This document shows, piece by piece, positions 1 through 13,000 of a stretch of DNA of 64,000 nt. The stretch lies in assembly GCA_034508935.3 (NCBI GenBank), contig CM067444.1, positions 34,388,693-34,452,692 of the forward strand, written 5' to 3'. Made by a program: the position numbers and the translations under genes. Positions within the stretch are counted from its first letter, which is position 1; each line of letters starts with the position of its first letter. The notes under the pieces were generated by a model, which saw only the letters and a program-made list of their open reading frames with translations, was not told where the DNA came from and made no database searches. This stretch comes from Berghia stephanieae. Lineage: Eukaryota > Mollusca > Gastropoda > Nudibranchia > Aeolidiidae.

Positions 1-230
1 CAACCAATTGAATCGTTTGTTTCCTTGAGCACTTCCAACAAGTCACTTTTCACTTTCGTTTAGTAATCATTGCCATCATTTGTGATGTCATTTTTTGGTC
101 AGTATCAGGCCTTTAGTTTACGAAGGCCACGGTTGTATCCACAACCATAATATTCGACCATGTAGCTTTCAAGAATAGAAGAACAGCTACTATTTCTACT
201 AGGAGATCCGAGGTTTGAGAGTTTTTGCCT

Positions 231-388
<158 letters not shown>

Positions 389-576
389 TTAACTCGATAG
401 ATATTTGAAAAACGAGTTTTTTGACCAATGTTCAAATACGTGACTTTCAAGAGTACGACAATGAACTGGTTAAATTTATTATCCATTGTCCACTTGGGAA
501 ATAAAAATAATATATATTATTTTATTTTTTTAAAGAAGAAAAAAAGACCGATCATTTATATAGCGCGGCGTTAATT

Positions 577-664
577 ATTTGCAGGTCTGATAAACCATAT
601 CGTTATGGGCTCATTGTTGTTAAATCAAGCTCATAATTGCGTTCTGTTATAAGACCTGCAAATA
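577..664. mobile_element. small palindromic MITE, ends GCAGGTCTGATAA
   Basis: ATTTGCAGGTCTGATAA at the left is mirrored by TTATAAGACCTGCAAAT at the right, with the 50-bp interior shared with the copy at 60013-60147. No coding capacity. Confidence 0.75.
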
Positions 665-670
665 TTTACG

Positions 671-722
671 TCTAGATATAGCGCAAATCCACTCAATGTG
701 CTCAAAGCGCTTTACAATGAAG
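671..722 (-). mobile_element. tail fragment of SINE family A
   Basis: TGTGCTCAAAGCGCTTTACA preceded by ATATAGCGCAAATCCACT is the reverse complement of the family A tail; nothing else of the SINE is present. Confidence 0.7.
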
Positions 723-769
723 ATTATATCACGGCGATAGAGAGAAAGCGCTAGAGATAGAGAGCGAGA

Positions 770-885
<116 letters not shown>

Positions 886-1240
886 TCGGTTAAATATAAG
901 ACAGCATAAGACAGTGTGTTGCACTGAAGACAGCTCGAAGATCACACTGCCTTACTTTTCAGATCTCTCTGTTGAGTACCTAGGATGTTATTTTGTATAG
1001 GTCTGGGAAATTTTCTGAATTATAGCTGTTGTTTCTGTTCTCTGCGCCATAGTAAATGATAGTACAAGGCTGTGACTATGTGGCGGCGTAGTGCAGCTGC
1101 AATGGTATTGTTATTACATTATTATAACCACCGTTTTGTAATGGCTTGCTGCTGTGTCTTGGGCCTTGGGTAGTAGTGGGGCTACCAGAGAGCTCTCTGA
1201 TCATACACCGGTATGTTAAACACATACCTACATGTAGGAA

Positions 1241-1242
<2 letters not shown>

Positions 1243-1272
<30 letters not shown>

Positions 1273-1303
1273 GTGTGTGTGTTAGTAATTTGTGTGTATG
1301 TAT

Positions 1304-1334
<31 letters not shown>
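1243..1334 (+). repeat. (TG)n microsatellite
   Basis: TG repeats interrupted near 1272-1300 by GTTAGTAATT and TATG units. Confidence 0.93.
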
Positions 1335-2458
1335 GTGTGTCTATGTACCTATGTGTGAGTTGAATAATTTGGGTTTTATGGTAAAAATAGTTCAATGACA
1401 CTGTTGAAGTCTCGCAGCACGAGAAGTGCGGAATAAACGGGTGAACATCTATGAAAAGTAATCCCTATTTGTGACCAAATCTACACGCAAATATTAAAAT
1501 TTTAAGAATATTTTAGAGTTTATTATGAAAAGATACAAAAACAAAATTATATTACATCATAAATAAAACGTATTTTTCCTGGTTACAATTTTTATCGTTT
1601 TACTTTTGCGTAGAAATTTCCTTTGTCGGCCATGTTTTTTTTACCCAAGTGGTTGATACTCAGGCTGACCTGTAGAGCGTTATCGACATCAAAATTTCAT
1701 CGTGATATTTTCTTCACACCTGGAATACATAACTATTGTTTTAACAAAAGCGCATACTTTTGTTTTACTTTGTATTTTGCCACTTTCTGTGCCTTTATGA
1801 TAGCCACAGCATAGATCTGATTGTCCCAGATTCATCCCTACCATTGCATTGGACTTAGCTTCCATGCATGTATCGACTCAGGGCCAGATCGAACTCACGA
1901 AGTGTCCTATTTTCCATGTGTGATTGCTCAAAGAATAACATTGTGTATTAAACTATTGTCCCTTATTAACAATTCCACAATTTAATGTACAAATTGTGAT
2001 CAGTTAATTGCATTATTTAAATTTCGAATTTGTGATCAAATCCCAAGTGGAGGTTCAACTCTGGTGACAAGACGACGGTCGCAGAGAAACGTCTTTTTCT
2101 TAGCGTTTTCTTGTACTTTTTTAAACGACTCGAATTATGCACAAGTATAAAATTTGATACTAATATTCTTTGGAACAAAAGCGCCCAAACGAATACATTC
2201 ATTGTTAGTTATAATATTGAATCTCAACTGCAACTTGTAATTAAATCATAGACTAAGGATGCTTCATTTGTTTTGCATCATTTCATTATTAGATTTCCAA
2301 ACACACATTTTACACCAGGATCCTCCTGTTTCATCAAGTTGAAATAGAAACGGTAGTATTTGAGATATGAGTTATAATTCACGGGTATAATCATTTTTTG
2401 ACTAATTGGTGAATTTATTGAGATAATTTGACGCGCGCGCAACCTGAAAACCTTCAAG
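1335..2458. other. no gene recognised
   Basis: AT-rich unique sequence. Short frames at 1623 and 2017 have no coding character that I can support. The last about 60 bp could be ataxin-2 promoter or 5' UTR if the candidate exon at 2459 is real. Confidence 0.5.
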
Positions 2459-2522
2459 ATGTCTACACAAATACAGAATTCAAGACCAGAAACAACAGAA
2501 GACCCATTCCCAATAATAACAG
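2459..2522 (+). CDS. Candidate first coding exon of ataxin-2
   Basis: An ATG at 2459 opens a short polar frame (MSTQIQNSRPETTEDPFPII) ending at a donor-like AG/GTGGGT at 2522. Just upstream are a CpG cluster (gacgcgcgcgc, about 2431) and an ATTGGT box, which could be promoter or 5' UTR. However, the phase at this donor does not match the exon at 9985. A weaker donor at 2526/2527 would match, or another exon lies between. This is a suggestion only; a true first exon could also lie elsewhere upstream. Confidence 0.2.
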
Positions 2523-3180
2523 GTGGGTCACTGTACTGTACTAGATTTGCCTTTCTGTTTATTTTACTCATGCTTGTGTTTATGGATCTTGATTTACGTG
2601 TACGACTTTGCCTACTGTTGCAGTTGTAGATGTAAATTAAATATGAATATCACTAATAGTAGGGAGTTTAATAGAAATTCTAAATGTACCTCACAAACTG
2701 GAAACCAATGTCATATGAAAGAGCTGGCAACACAGATTACAAAACAGTTTGAATTTTGTTTGTATCTTGATTAGAAATGTAGTTACGGCAGTTCAAAGTC
2801 TGAAATTTCAGACCGATTTTTACCCCAAAATTACCATTGCAAAGTTGTGACCGAAATCGCGTGATGTTAATAAAAAATGGTTAAAACTAAAACAGTCAAT
2901 ATGGAGTTCTTATCATATATTGTATACCAAAATGTTCGTCTTATCGAGGACAATGCATTTACATTAATAAAGAGGAAGATAAACATTGCAAATTAACACA
3001 TTATTACATAATATGACGCAAATGTTACATAATCAAAAACTCGGCTATACGTAAGAAACAATTTGCTCTATCACTTTTGGATTTATCCCTAATATCTCAC
3101 TGAAATAATTGCAAATAATCCCCTCTTCTAATTAATATATAGAGAATAAAAAAGGGTTTGAGAGTATTTAAATGAAAAGA

Positions 3181-4000
3181 TAGGCACTTTGATAACTCCA
3201 GTCCAGTGGCCGCCGATAGGCTCACTGTAAGGTGAAACTCGTTTTTTGGAACTTTATTTTTGGCCCTTTACTGTTTTCGTCACCATGGCGTTATTTGTGA
3301 ACCTATGTGACTAATTTTTGTATCATTTTAAAGGGCACAAAACAAGCTTTCTAACGGTATATTTTATTTTTAATTCCTGATTGTATTTCTAAGAAAGCTA
3401 TTGAAATAAAAATTTATCAATTTTTGAATTATAAGAACTTTTTAAATTATGGATACATTTTAATTATACTTCATACATCGATAGACAATTAATTGAAGAA
3501 CATCTCTGCCAAATTTCATCAAAATTGATACACTCGCTCATTATTTTATTTTTCCCGCCATCAACCCACTTTTTTGGACAAAAACCTCATATTTTTTTCC
3601 ATTTTCATTTATCCTTAATTTTTTCCATACTTTTCATACATGAAAATGATTTATATGAAAATAAAGCTTATTTTCTGACCTGTAAAATTATACCTACCAC
3701 TTGCCAGTTATATTTTAATTGAAACAAAATCACTGAAAACAATAAGTGGGCCATGTTGACTGCAAAACTCAAAATTTCCCGATAGCCGCGAGATGCTGGT
3801 TTTGAGGCATCAGTGAGATCACAGATTCTCTCTGTAAAATTGACAAAAAATTTCAACAGAAAAATATAAATAACTCTGGAACCGTAAGTCGTAGAGAAAC
3901 AAATAAGGTATCAAATTTTATGTTTTTTCAAGTCCCATCCCATCCCCTGACTAGGTCAAATTAAGATATTTTGAGTTTGAAAATTTTATCAAAGTGCCTA
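3181..4000. mobile_element. 820-bp non-autonomous inverted-repeat DNA element, copy 1
   Basis: The ends are TAGGCACTTTGATAA and its exact reverse complement. A direct repeat GAAAAGA flanks both sides (3174-3180 and 4001-4007). No transposase frame is present. A second copy lies at 5631-6397. The 7-bp duplication does not fix the superfamily; hAT- or P-like are possible. Confidence 0.85.
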
Positions 4001-5233
4001 GAAAAGATATAAACATGTTGTGTAATGACATAATGAGTTTATATTTACCTATGGCAATTTAATTGCATATAAATAAAATGGTAGATTGAAAAAGTTCAAA
4101 TAAATTGAAACAGATTCCCTATTATACCTTATTAGAAGGAAAGTTCTGGCTTTTAATACTTTAAAAAATTCTGCTGAACCACTTTGGGTTTATTGCTATT
4201 ACATCATTTGAACTGACAATTAATATGATTTTATCCCCCCACCCCTCCCCCCCTTCTCTCTCAATGTATGGGGGTGTCAAAACTAATAGAACTTCTTACC
4301 ATAATTATTAAGGCTAAGGCCTTTAGAATATGGATACAAATGATAAACATATCTAAACATATGGGAAAGAAACTTGATGACTTGATGGCAAAGTAAAATA
4401 AAATTAAATTAAAGCAATTGGTATTTTTAAAATATCGATATTATTAATATCGGATTTCACAAAGAGAAGAAATATACGAATTTTTAAAACAAAAACTATA
4501 AAATGCCTATAAATAAAGTTGGAAAGTATGTATTCAAAATAAAAACATAGCAAATAATAGTACTGAAAATATTATGGACTAAATTTAACATAATACATAA
4601 CTAAATTTAAAATATCGATATGAATATCGATATCGTCCGGCAGCCATGATGAGAAGATAATGTAAACAAGGCATTTCGGCGCAGAGTTAAAAGGTGTCTG
4701 CGCATCGATATAGAGCCCTGAAATTTGGCATGAATAAAGTTTAGATGTTATTCTAAAAACAAGCGTTTAAATTTTAAAAACACACGCGGTAAATAAAAAA
4801 ATAAATGCATTTGAAAATTGCCAGATTTTAACTTCAAATAACTTCTGGAATTATTAATGGATTTTTCCTTAATTGGCACCATTTAAAAGGAAATTGAAAG
4901 ACGAAAATAATGATATCAAAATATCTGCGATATTCCTCTTTACAACGAAGTTATGCATCTTTAATTGAACCCCCCAAAACGCGAACGGCAATTTTCGTTC
5001 ACAACTTTCCTATGGGCGAGTAGGGTCAAAATTTGACTGCCACTGCTGCTGCTTACTAAACTGCCTACTAATAGCCTACCACTACCACTACCATCACCGC
5101 ACCGCACTCTGAAAATATCAGTTTCCTTATTTTTAATTGAAAGTGAAATCGAGTATAAATTGAAAAAATGTTTAGTAGCATAGTCATGGAACCGCCAGAG
5201 TTGACAGATTGTCAATTTTCACAGTCTGCAAAA

Positions 5234-5304
5234 CTGCGACAGATTTGTGGCAATGGCAAACTTATGTGTAAACTTTACACATGTTTGCCACAGATCTGTC
5301 GCAG
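5234..5304. repeat. 71-bp hairpin, possible tiny MITE
   Basis: CTGCGACAGATTTGTGGCAA on the left pairs with TTGCCACAGATCTGTCGCAG on the right, and ATGTGTAAA with TTTACACAT at the centre. A short frame through it (from 5168) is an accident of the palindrome. Confidence 0.7.
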
Positions 5305-5630
5305 TAAAGGTATTTATATTCATTGTGAACAATGGTTTTTCCAGTCGACAGCAATTTGAAAACAAGAAAATTTCCAGTTTTGACATTTTTGATGCAAAAT
5401 CACAGATTTGGCACTTGATTTAGAAGCCAATTAGCATTTTGGACACTGGTACTGGTACATTGTCAGCTTTCAGGAAATCCTACATGTAGGCATATAAATA
5501 TAGAGACACAAAATAAATGTATTTTATTGATTTTGCATAGAATGAAAATAAGATAAATTTTAACCTCAAATCTTTGTTGAATCCCCAAACCAAAAAAAAA
5601 GAAGATAAAAACGTGAAATAATTACATGAT

Positions 5631-6397
5631 TAGGCACTTTGATAACTCCAGTCCAGTGGCCGCCGATAGGCTCATTGAAATTCGTTTTTTGGAACTTTAT
5701 TTTTGGCCCTTTACTGTTTTGGTCACAATGGCGACTAATGTGACTAATTTTGGTATCATTTTAAAGGCCACAAAACAAGCTTTCTAACGGTGTAGTTCAT
5801 TCTTAATTCCTGATTGTTTTATCAAAAAGCTAATGAAGAAAAAAAATTATCAATTTTTTAATTCTAAGAACTTTTTAAATTATGGATACATTTTAATTAT
5901 ACTAGATACATCGATAGACAATTAATTGAAGAATATCTCTGCCAAATTTCATCAAAATTGATACACTCGCTCATTATTTTATTCACCCACTTTTTAGGAC
6001 AAAAACCTCATATTTTTTTCCATACTTTCCATACATGAAAATTATTTATATGAAAATAAAGCTTATTTCCTGACCATTAAAATGATACCCAACACTAGCC
6101 ATTTATTTTTTAATTGAACCAAATTACTGAAAACAATAGGTGGGCCATGTTGACCGCAAAACTCAACTTTCCCGATCGCCGCGAGATGCTGGTTTTGAGG
6201 CAGCAGTGAGGTCACAGATTCCCTCTGTAAAATTGACAAAAAAATTCCAGCAGAAAAAATATAAATAACTCTGGAACTGTTAGTCGTAGAGAGACAAATT
6301 AGGTATCAAATTTTATGTTTTTTCAAGTCCCATGCCCATATCCCTGACTACGTCAAATTAAGATATTATGAGTTTGAAAATTTTATCTAAATGCCTA
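5631..6397. mobile_element. non-autonomous inverted-repeat DNA element, copy 2
   Basis: It starts TAGGCACTTTGATAA and follows copy 1 base by base with scattered changes and small deletions. It ends ATCTAAATGCCTA, a mutated right end. The direct repeat ACATGAT flanks both sides (5624-5630 and 6398-6404). The different target repeat shows separate insertions rather than one duplication. Confidence 0.85.
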
Positions 6398-8393
6398 ACA
6401 TGATGATTGTAGTTCGTAAAATTTGAGGCTGTCCTACTTTGACATAGTTGTATTACTCATGCAAAAGCATTGTTTTAGGACAATCGTGTATTCAACATCA
6501 AGACCATTTTCAAATGGGAATCAGACTAGTGATGAGAGAGCTATGAAAAAATTGTATGGAACTGAAATCAAAACTTGAAAAAATTGCCACACAATGAAAA
6601 CTACAGTCCATCATGGATAATCGCAACACCTTGGAATCAACGAAAATATAACAGTTAATCGAAGTTGAGTTTTCTGTTCAATTGCAACATTTTTGGAGAT
6701 GCCATGTTTTTGGCAAGTTCTGTCTTGAGTTGGTTTTGGAGATGCATTGAACTCATTGATAATTTGAACTTTTTTTCTGTAATGTGATATCATTCCTCTT
6801 GTTAAGGGGAGCCATGGTTTCTCAGTCTTCATGGGTTTTTAATCCCCCAAACAGCGGTATCTTTGGTCGATTTCGGATAAAGTGATGGGACACTGTTTTC
6901 ACCACTACTTCTTGTTTTTATAACAATTTTGATTTGACTTACTTAGAGATGGTTTCCAGCACAGGTTCTCAATGATCCTCTTCGCTGGACTCAGGAATCA
7001 TCTTTATTTCTTCTGGTTGCAGATTACCGTGAAGTCAGAATGTGATGTTAGCCTTGTAATCATAGAAGATTTCTTGCTTTTTCCAATAGCTATCCAGTCT
7101 GTTCTTGAATGAGTAATGGTAAACTCAATCCATTTGTTGCAAATATTGTTCTTAGTCCACCACAGACTGAGCAATTTGACTGAAACAAAAACCATATGGC
7201 AACCCTGTATAGATTTTGACAAGCTCAGCTTTGATGCAAGCCGACATTTTATACAGATTGAATTAACTTTCACACTTTTGTTCTCAAAATTTGTAGGAAT
7301 AAAAAAATATTGGCCCTGATGAGACATAATAAGCTCTCACCAAACCCGTTGGTCACAATGCACAGTTGTCAATCCCAAAACAAAGGCTATCGTTCAGTCT
7401 CTGCTTACAACTGTAATTGTCTACCTGTTGTTTGGACTATGCCCAACCCCCTTGCCTCTTATCCGATGATCACCTGACAAACTCGTACTGCAAAGCCCCA
7501 CCCACTTTTGTCTTTAATAGGGTGATGACACACTGTGGTAGCAGTAAACCCTGTCCACTCTCAATTCTTCAACTTGTCCTGAGATTGTGTTTGATTGATT
7601 TCTTGAATTTGCCACTTTTTTTTTAGGTCAAAAATTTGTTGCAATTAACCAGTTTTATATAGAATAAATTCTTGTTTCTTGGGAAATATTGCGATTAACC
7701 GAGTTGCAATTATCTGGAGTGGACTATAGTTCCATTTCGACTCTTGTCATAGTTACCACTGACTCAATGTGCCAGTTGCCAATTTCAAATTATGATATTG
7801 AGTCATCTTTCAATATAACATCTTGATGGACTAAATCTGCTCTGAGTAATGATTCAGTACACGACAAAGTTGCTGTGTCCCAATTTTAGCCGTCGTTTTT
7901 GTGGAAAGATATTTTAAAAGATAAAGTTATGAACACAAAAGTACATGATTTAATGTCAGTTCTTTATGATCAATTTTAAATGTCCCCTAAGTTACTTGTT
8001 ATCTAAAATAAGAAAAGGAATTGAAAAGAGAAAGAATTGGTACGTCCTTTATGTACACCATAATGTCCGTATACAGGCCTGGGTTCACTGTATTGAATCT
8101 TATTTTGTTGTGTTGTATGTATGGCTTTTTCAAAACTTTATTTTTTACCCTTCTTTTCGACCTGCCTTTATGGTTATTTTGTTATCAGTTTAAAAGAGAA
8201 AACTTACCAATGAAATGTTCCTTTTTCAGCCCTGATTATGATACAGAGAAATTGATACCATAAGAATTGGCTAGGATGATTCTTTTATCTAATGGCTGAA
8301 TACCCCTTCCCCCTTCCAAATTTAAAACACACGTAAGAAGACAATGGTCCCGAGTCTTTTCAAAGCTGAAACAAGAAAAGGGTTTAATTTATA

Positions 8394-8397
<4 letters not shown>
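6398..8397. other. no gene recognised (probable ataxin-2 intron 1 or upstream)
   Basis: Unique sequence of about 2 kb with several 60-107 codon frames on both strands, including overlapping opposite frames at 7004-7327. None has domain features or splice context, so I treat them as chance. Confidence 0.5.

Positions 8398-8452
<55 letters not shown>
8398..8452 (+). repeat. (ATT)n microsatellite, left half
   Basis: About 18 ATT units, interrupted by the mariner element; the right half lies at 9831-9888. Confidence 0.93.
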
Positions 8453-8453
<1 letters not shown>

Positions 8454-9830
8454 GAGGGCTCTTTCATAATTAACCGAAAAATGCCTGTAAAATCCGCGTT
8501 TTTTATGCTATCAATTAAATTCTTGCACGTGTTCATACCTTGACTCGTCCTTCATTTCTCTATGTAACAGCCAAGTCTGTCGACACACTTCTGCCAACGC
8601 CGCACCATGGAATAGATACCCTCTTGGAAGAAATTTCCGTCAAGGTTTTGTAGCCATTTCCGCACATGGTCAACAAGCTCTTCGACATCAAAGCGCTTTC
8701 CTGCCAGCTCACGTTTCAGTGGCCCAAAGAGGTGATAATCAGATGGTGCGAGGTCTGGACTGTGTGGTGGGTGTGGCAAAATCTCCATCCATATTTCTCT
8801 AGCCAACCTTGTGTCACTCGTGCTGTGTGGGGTGTAGCGTTGTCGTGTTGCAAAATGACCCCGTTGGTCAACTGCCCTGGGCGCTTTCTGCGAATGGCCT
8901 CCCTAAGCTTGTCAAGAGTTTGGCAGTACCTTGCAGCATTGATTGTTTCTCCAGTTGTAAGGTTTCGAACAGAATAACACCACGACTGTCCCAGAAAACA
9001 GTTCCCATTATTTTCTTTGCTGACCGCATGACTTTGAATTTCTTCGCGACAGGTGAGGATGGATGTTTCCATGTCATCGAATCTTGCTTTGTTTCTGGGG
9101 TGCAATGGTGCAACCAAGTCTCATCACCGGTGACTATGCTGTCAAGAAAAGTCACATCGTACCCTAGAAAGTCTCCGCCGGTGTTGGCAGTATGCCCGTG
9201 AACCCTGCGTGAGCTCTTGCTTCTTCTCAAAAGTTCCCTGCAGATGTCCAATCTTTGTTCTTTATGATTGTCTGTCAATTGCTTAGGAACCCATCTTGCG
9301 CTGACTTTTCTGTAGCCAAGTTCATCAAATACCATTCTATGGGCAGAAGTTTCCGAAATTTCAACACTGCTTGCGATTTCATGAAGTTTCAACCTCCTGT
9401 CTTGACGAATAAGCTCATCAACTCGCTTCACATTGTCTTCTGACGTCGCAGTTATCAAACGCCCTCTCCCTTCCCTGTCTGTCAAGTCGGAATGGCCGGC
9501 TTCAAACAAATTACACCAGTGATAGACTTGTGTACGGCTTATAACATGCTCACCATATACACTCTGAAGTTCTTTATGAATTTCGGTAGGATTCAGACTT
9601 TTGGCGTTCAAAAAACGTATGACAGCTCTGATTTCCTCCTTTGACCAAGTTTCAAGGTGGGCCGCCATCTTTAAAATCGTCTAGAAATTCATTGTGCAAA
9701 ATGATGCACTTCATAATTTCTGGGAATATCCGTAAGGATATAAGGAATATCATGTCATTTACAGAATTAAAAAATCTCCACTGGTTGCTGAGCAATGGGC
9801 ATTTTTCGGTTATTTCTGAAAGAGCCCTCG
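8453..9830 (-). mobile_element. mariner-type DNA transposon in an ATT microsatellite
   Basis: The 1,378-bp element has inverted ends CGAGGGCTCTTTCA and an inner ACCGAAAAATGC, about 30 bp each with a few mismatches. It is flanked by TA on both sides (8451-8452 and 9831-9832), the target duplication of Tc1/mariner elements. It splits an (ATT)n tract (8398-8452 and 9831-9888). The transposase gene lies on the minus strand and is broken. Confidence 0.95.
8552..9668 (-). pseudogene. mariner transposase, two frameshifts
   Basis: The start at 9668 (MAAHLETWSKEEIRAVIRFL) leads into the paired helix-turn-helix DNA-binding region, the linker WVPKQLTDNHKEQRLDICRE and the catalytic core. The first Asp is in VTGDETW, the second in LQHDNATPHTARV and the third in SPDLAPSDYHLF, as in the D,D34D mariner group. 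The reading frame shifts near 8965 and again near 8780, so no full product is made. All motifs are still clear, so it is fairly young but inactive. Confidence 0.93.
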
Positions 9831-9852
9831 TATTATTATTATTATATTATTA

Positions 9853-9888
<36 letters not shown>
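9831..9888 (+). repeat. (ATT)n microsatellite, right half
   Basis: It continues the ATT tract on the other side of mariner, less pure than the left half. Confidence 0.93.
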
Positions 9889-9889
<1 letters not shown>

Positions 9890-9984
9890 GTTAAAAATGA
9901 TAATCCATTTGATTGGATTTATTGTTTTCCTAGATTTTATTTGTTTCTATATCTTGGTTGGCTTTTTATTTCCTTCCCATCCAG

Positions 9985-10036
9985 ATCTGGGTTTCCTAAT
10001 TCTAACAGTCATAGACGAGAAACGATGGAAAGCGAG
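9985..10036 (+). CDS. ATXN2: ataxin-2 exon: polar N-terminal segment
   Basis: A strong pyrimidine tract and CCATCCAG acceptor precede codons for SGFPNSNSHRRETMESE, followed by a GTATGT donor. It begins with the last base of a codon and ends in phase 0, so another exon must lie upstream unless the in-frame ATG at 10025 is used. The segment is the disordered leader before the Lsm domain. It is supported by position and phase rather than by conserved residues. Confidence 0.65.
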
Positions 10037-13000
10037 GTATGTTTTATTGTGAAATGTTTGTTTTATTATTTTTTATTGTAATAAATACACATTGTCATAC
10101 TAGGCTCATGCCAAATTTTAGATTAATATCTTTGTGTGACAAAGAATTCTCCAACTCTGAATTCATTTTAGTTATGACCATTCTCATGATGTGTTCCATT
10201 TTTTCCACATTAATCTTAAAATTGTTTTTATTTTATTTTTATTTTTTTTGTGATTAAATAGCATGTTTTGATTTTTGAGGGAATACATTTAGACCTGATG
10301 ATACTTGCTGGTCAGCATTTTTTGCTGTGATTTAATTGTGTATCCAGATTTGAGTAGATGATGTTACAGGTTTGTTCAAGAAGAGTTTCTTATAGCCCCT
10401 TTGCAGTATGGATGTCAAGAATACCTATCATATTTACACATGTTTTTAAAAATGTAATCTCCTCAGACATCATCATCACCTAACAGCAAAGGAATCTATG
10501 AAGATCCACGAACTGCCATGATGATGTGCACAGTATTGGTATGTCCTAGGCTTTCTTTCATGACCAATAAGTAGTCTGGGAAGGGCAACGCACACCATTA
10601 TCATTTAACTGTTGTTTAAGAATGAAAAAAAAAAACTCTTTTCTTTTATAGATTCAATATTCATGAAAAAGTTTATTTTAGGCCTTTTCCGACGAACTAT
10701 GAAAATTATGATAATAATGATATGATGATGATGATGATGATGATATATAATTATGTAATAGAGAAAATGTTAGTTGATGTTTACAACTAGAATTTATTTG
10801 CATAGATCAGTGATATAATCCATAAATTTATGTTGTGTTATTGTTATCAATATTCATATTTGATTTGCTAAAATAAACTTGGAAGTTTGACCGATTTATT
10901 TATTTCAGGGTGCACACTCAACTGTTAAAACAAGGAATGGGAATAAATATACAGGCCATACTACAGGCTTTTCGGAGAGGGTACGTTGATCTCAATTCTT
11001 GTTTTACTTCTGTCTTGAGATATTGTTTTCATATGATCTGATCCAACTTTAAAAAGAAAAAAGATTGATATTGTCAAGTAAAAATTTATTATCCTATCTG
11101 GCAGTCTGATTTGAAATGAATAAAGATTTGGTGGGCAGCTTTACTCAATTTTGTATGGGGGCGGGCATGGCTTGGAACTTCATAACCATTCAATAAAAAA
11201 TTCTTACTTTTTTTTTTTTTTATTTGTTTCACTTTAATCATAATGAAAACCCACGCTGTCAGAATAGGAGTTTATAAAGCATGTTGATTTAGCCGTTCAG
11301 CACCTTTTAGATAACGAGAATATTTTGCCTCTTAGTGGTATAACGGTACAACACTCGCAGGTCCCTGATTTTTCAGGTTTTGTTTTGGGCAGTGTAAAGT
11401 TAAGTCCTTGGAAAAGATTTTGAGTCACATTCTCTCGCCTTATTCCAGTGTAGAATGAGTACCTGGTTGTTAACAGCATTGTCTCTTTTGGAAAAAAAAT
11501 TGCACTGTTGCTTACATGTTTCATGTCTCTTCTTACATGTGAATATAGCTGTTGGCTGGGGACCCCTTGTAAAGGCTTTGGGCATGCATTGTAGATATTG
11601 CACTTTATAAAATTTCAAGATACTACAATTGTTTTCAGCAGATAATTTTGAATTCTGATAAATGTCTTTTGTTATTCCTTTCCAGGGTGATATAGCAATG
11701 GTAGATGCAAAGCTGGAGGTAGAAGATAATGCTGTGGAGCATATACCAGGGATTGTCATTCCCAAGGACAATTTCGTTGTTTGTATAACAAATGGTGTGG
11801 ATATCAAAGGGCTTTCTATTGGTAAGTTATAAACTGATTGTAGAGAAATGCATGAGCTGAGGATATTAAAAAACTTTTTCCCCCTTTTCTCTTTCTTAAT
11901 TGTTTATAAGATTACACTTGAGCACAAAAATCTCGAACAAGTTGGGATTGGGCCTATTTATTTGAGATTTCTGTGTTTTCGAGTTTTCCTTGTTGAGTAT
12001 TTTACAGAGGATTTGAGGGAGGTAAATGTGGGTGGTCTTGATAAAAATCATTATAATAACTCCGTTATTGTGAACTCTGTCAAGAGTAGATAGTGAGATA
12101 ATTCAATTTCCTTTTCTCTGCCATCTTTTACAAAGTTTTGAATAGAGTTTTCACTGGTGTTGTGTTAAATGTGTTTGTCTTGTTCAATTACAGTAACAAA
12201 TGGAATGACAATTCCCACTGCGTACCTAAAATCACTATCAATCCTCACTTAACACCCTCGGGTGAAAGAGAGAGGGAGGGCATTGCTCTCACACAGCTCT
12301 AATCCCACCTTCCCCACCCCTAATTGTCCATTATTTTAATACATAAGTTACTGCCTAAGGCCCCAACGATACTGGTCATTTATGGTACTGGCACCTCAGA
12401 TTAAGTGAGGTAAAGATGGAGCAGTGGGTGGTGTGCGTAAGACGCTGGTCAAACATGCTTCACACCCCCTAGGTTCAGCATGCACGTGTAAATCATTAAC
12501 TGACTCTTAGCGCTACCGGGAGTGCGATGACATCTTTCGTTTCCGTTCAACACAAACGATTGGCAAATAGGGGAAAAAAATACCTGACCGCTAGGGAATG
12601 TCCCGTTTGTTCGAGATTTCCATATTGGCCCCGGAAAGTGTTTGAGATTTTTGTGTTGCCAATACTAACAAAATAGGATTGAAACAGGGAATTGTACTGA
12701 GTTTGAGATTTCCGTGATTTTGAGATTGCCTTGCTCAAATGAAGTTATTCTTTAAAGACTCCCTTGTCTTTGTTGTTATTAAAAAAGCTATAATTTAAAA
12801 GACCTTCCTCTTTGAATTTCATTGAATCGGCAACTTTCAACATGTAAGACTTCTTGTCTGTTACGTAGTAGCAGAACACAGACATCGTACTCCCATAGTG
12901 GGCAGGGAGGTACTTACTGCGTCTTCTATCCCCCTATATCTGTTTTCCAACTTGCTTTCTGCCTTTGTCTTCGAATGAGATTACTTGGTTTTATCCTGGT

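Noticed and set aside
4430-4640. Clustered ATATCGATAT palindromes as regulatory sites
   Set aside because: AT-rich sequence makes such matches frequent; no spacing or context supports a function.
8666-9201. Plus-strand frames of 103 and 130 codons across mariner
   Set aside because: They oppose the recognised transposase on the minus strand.
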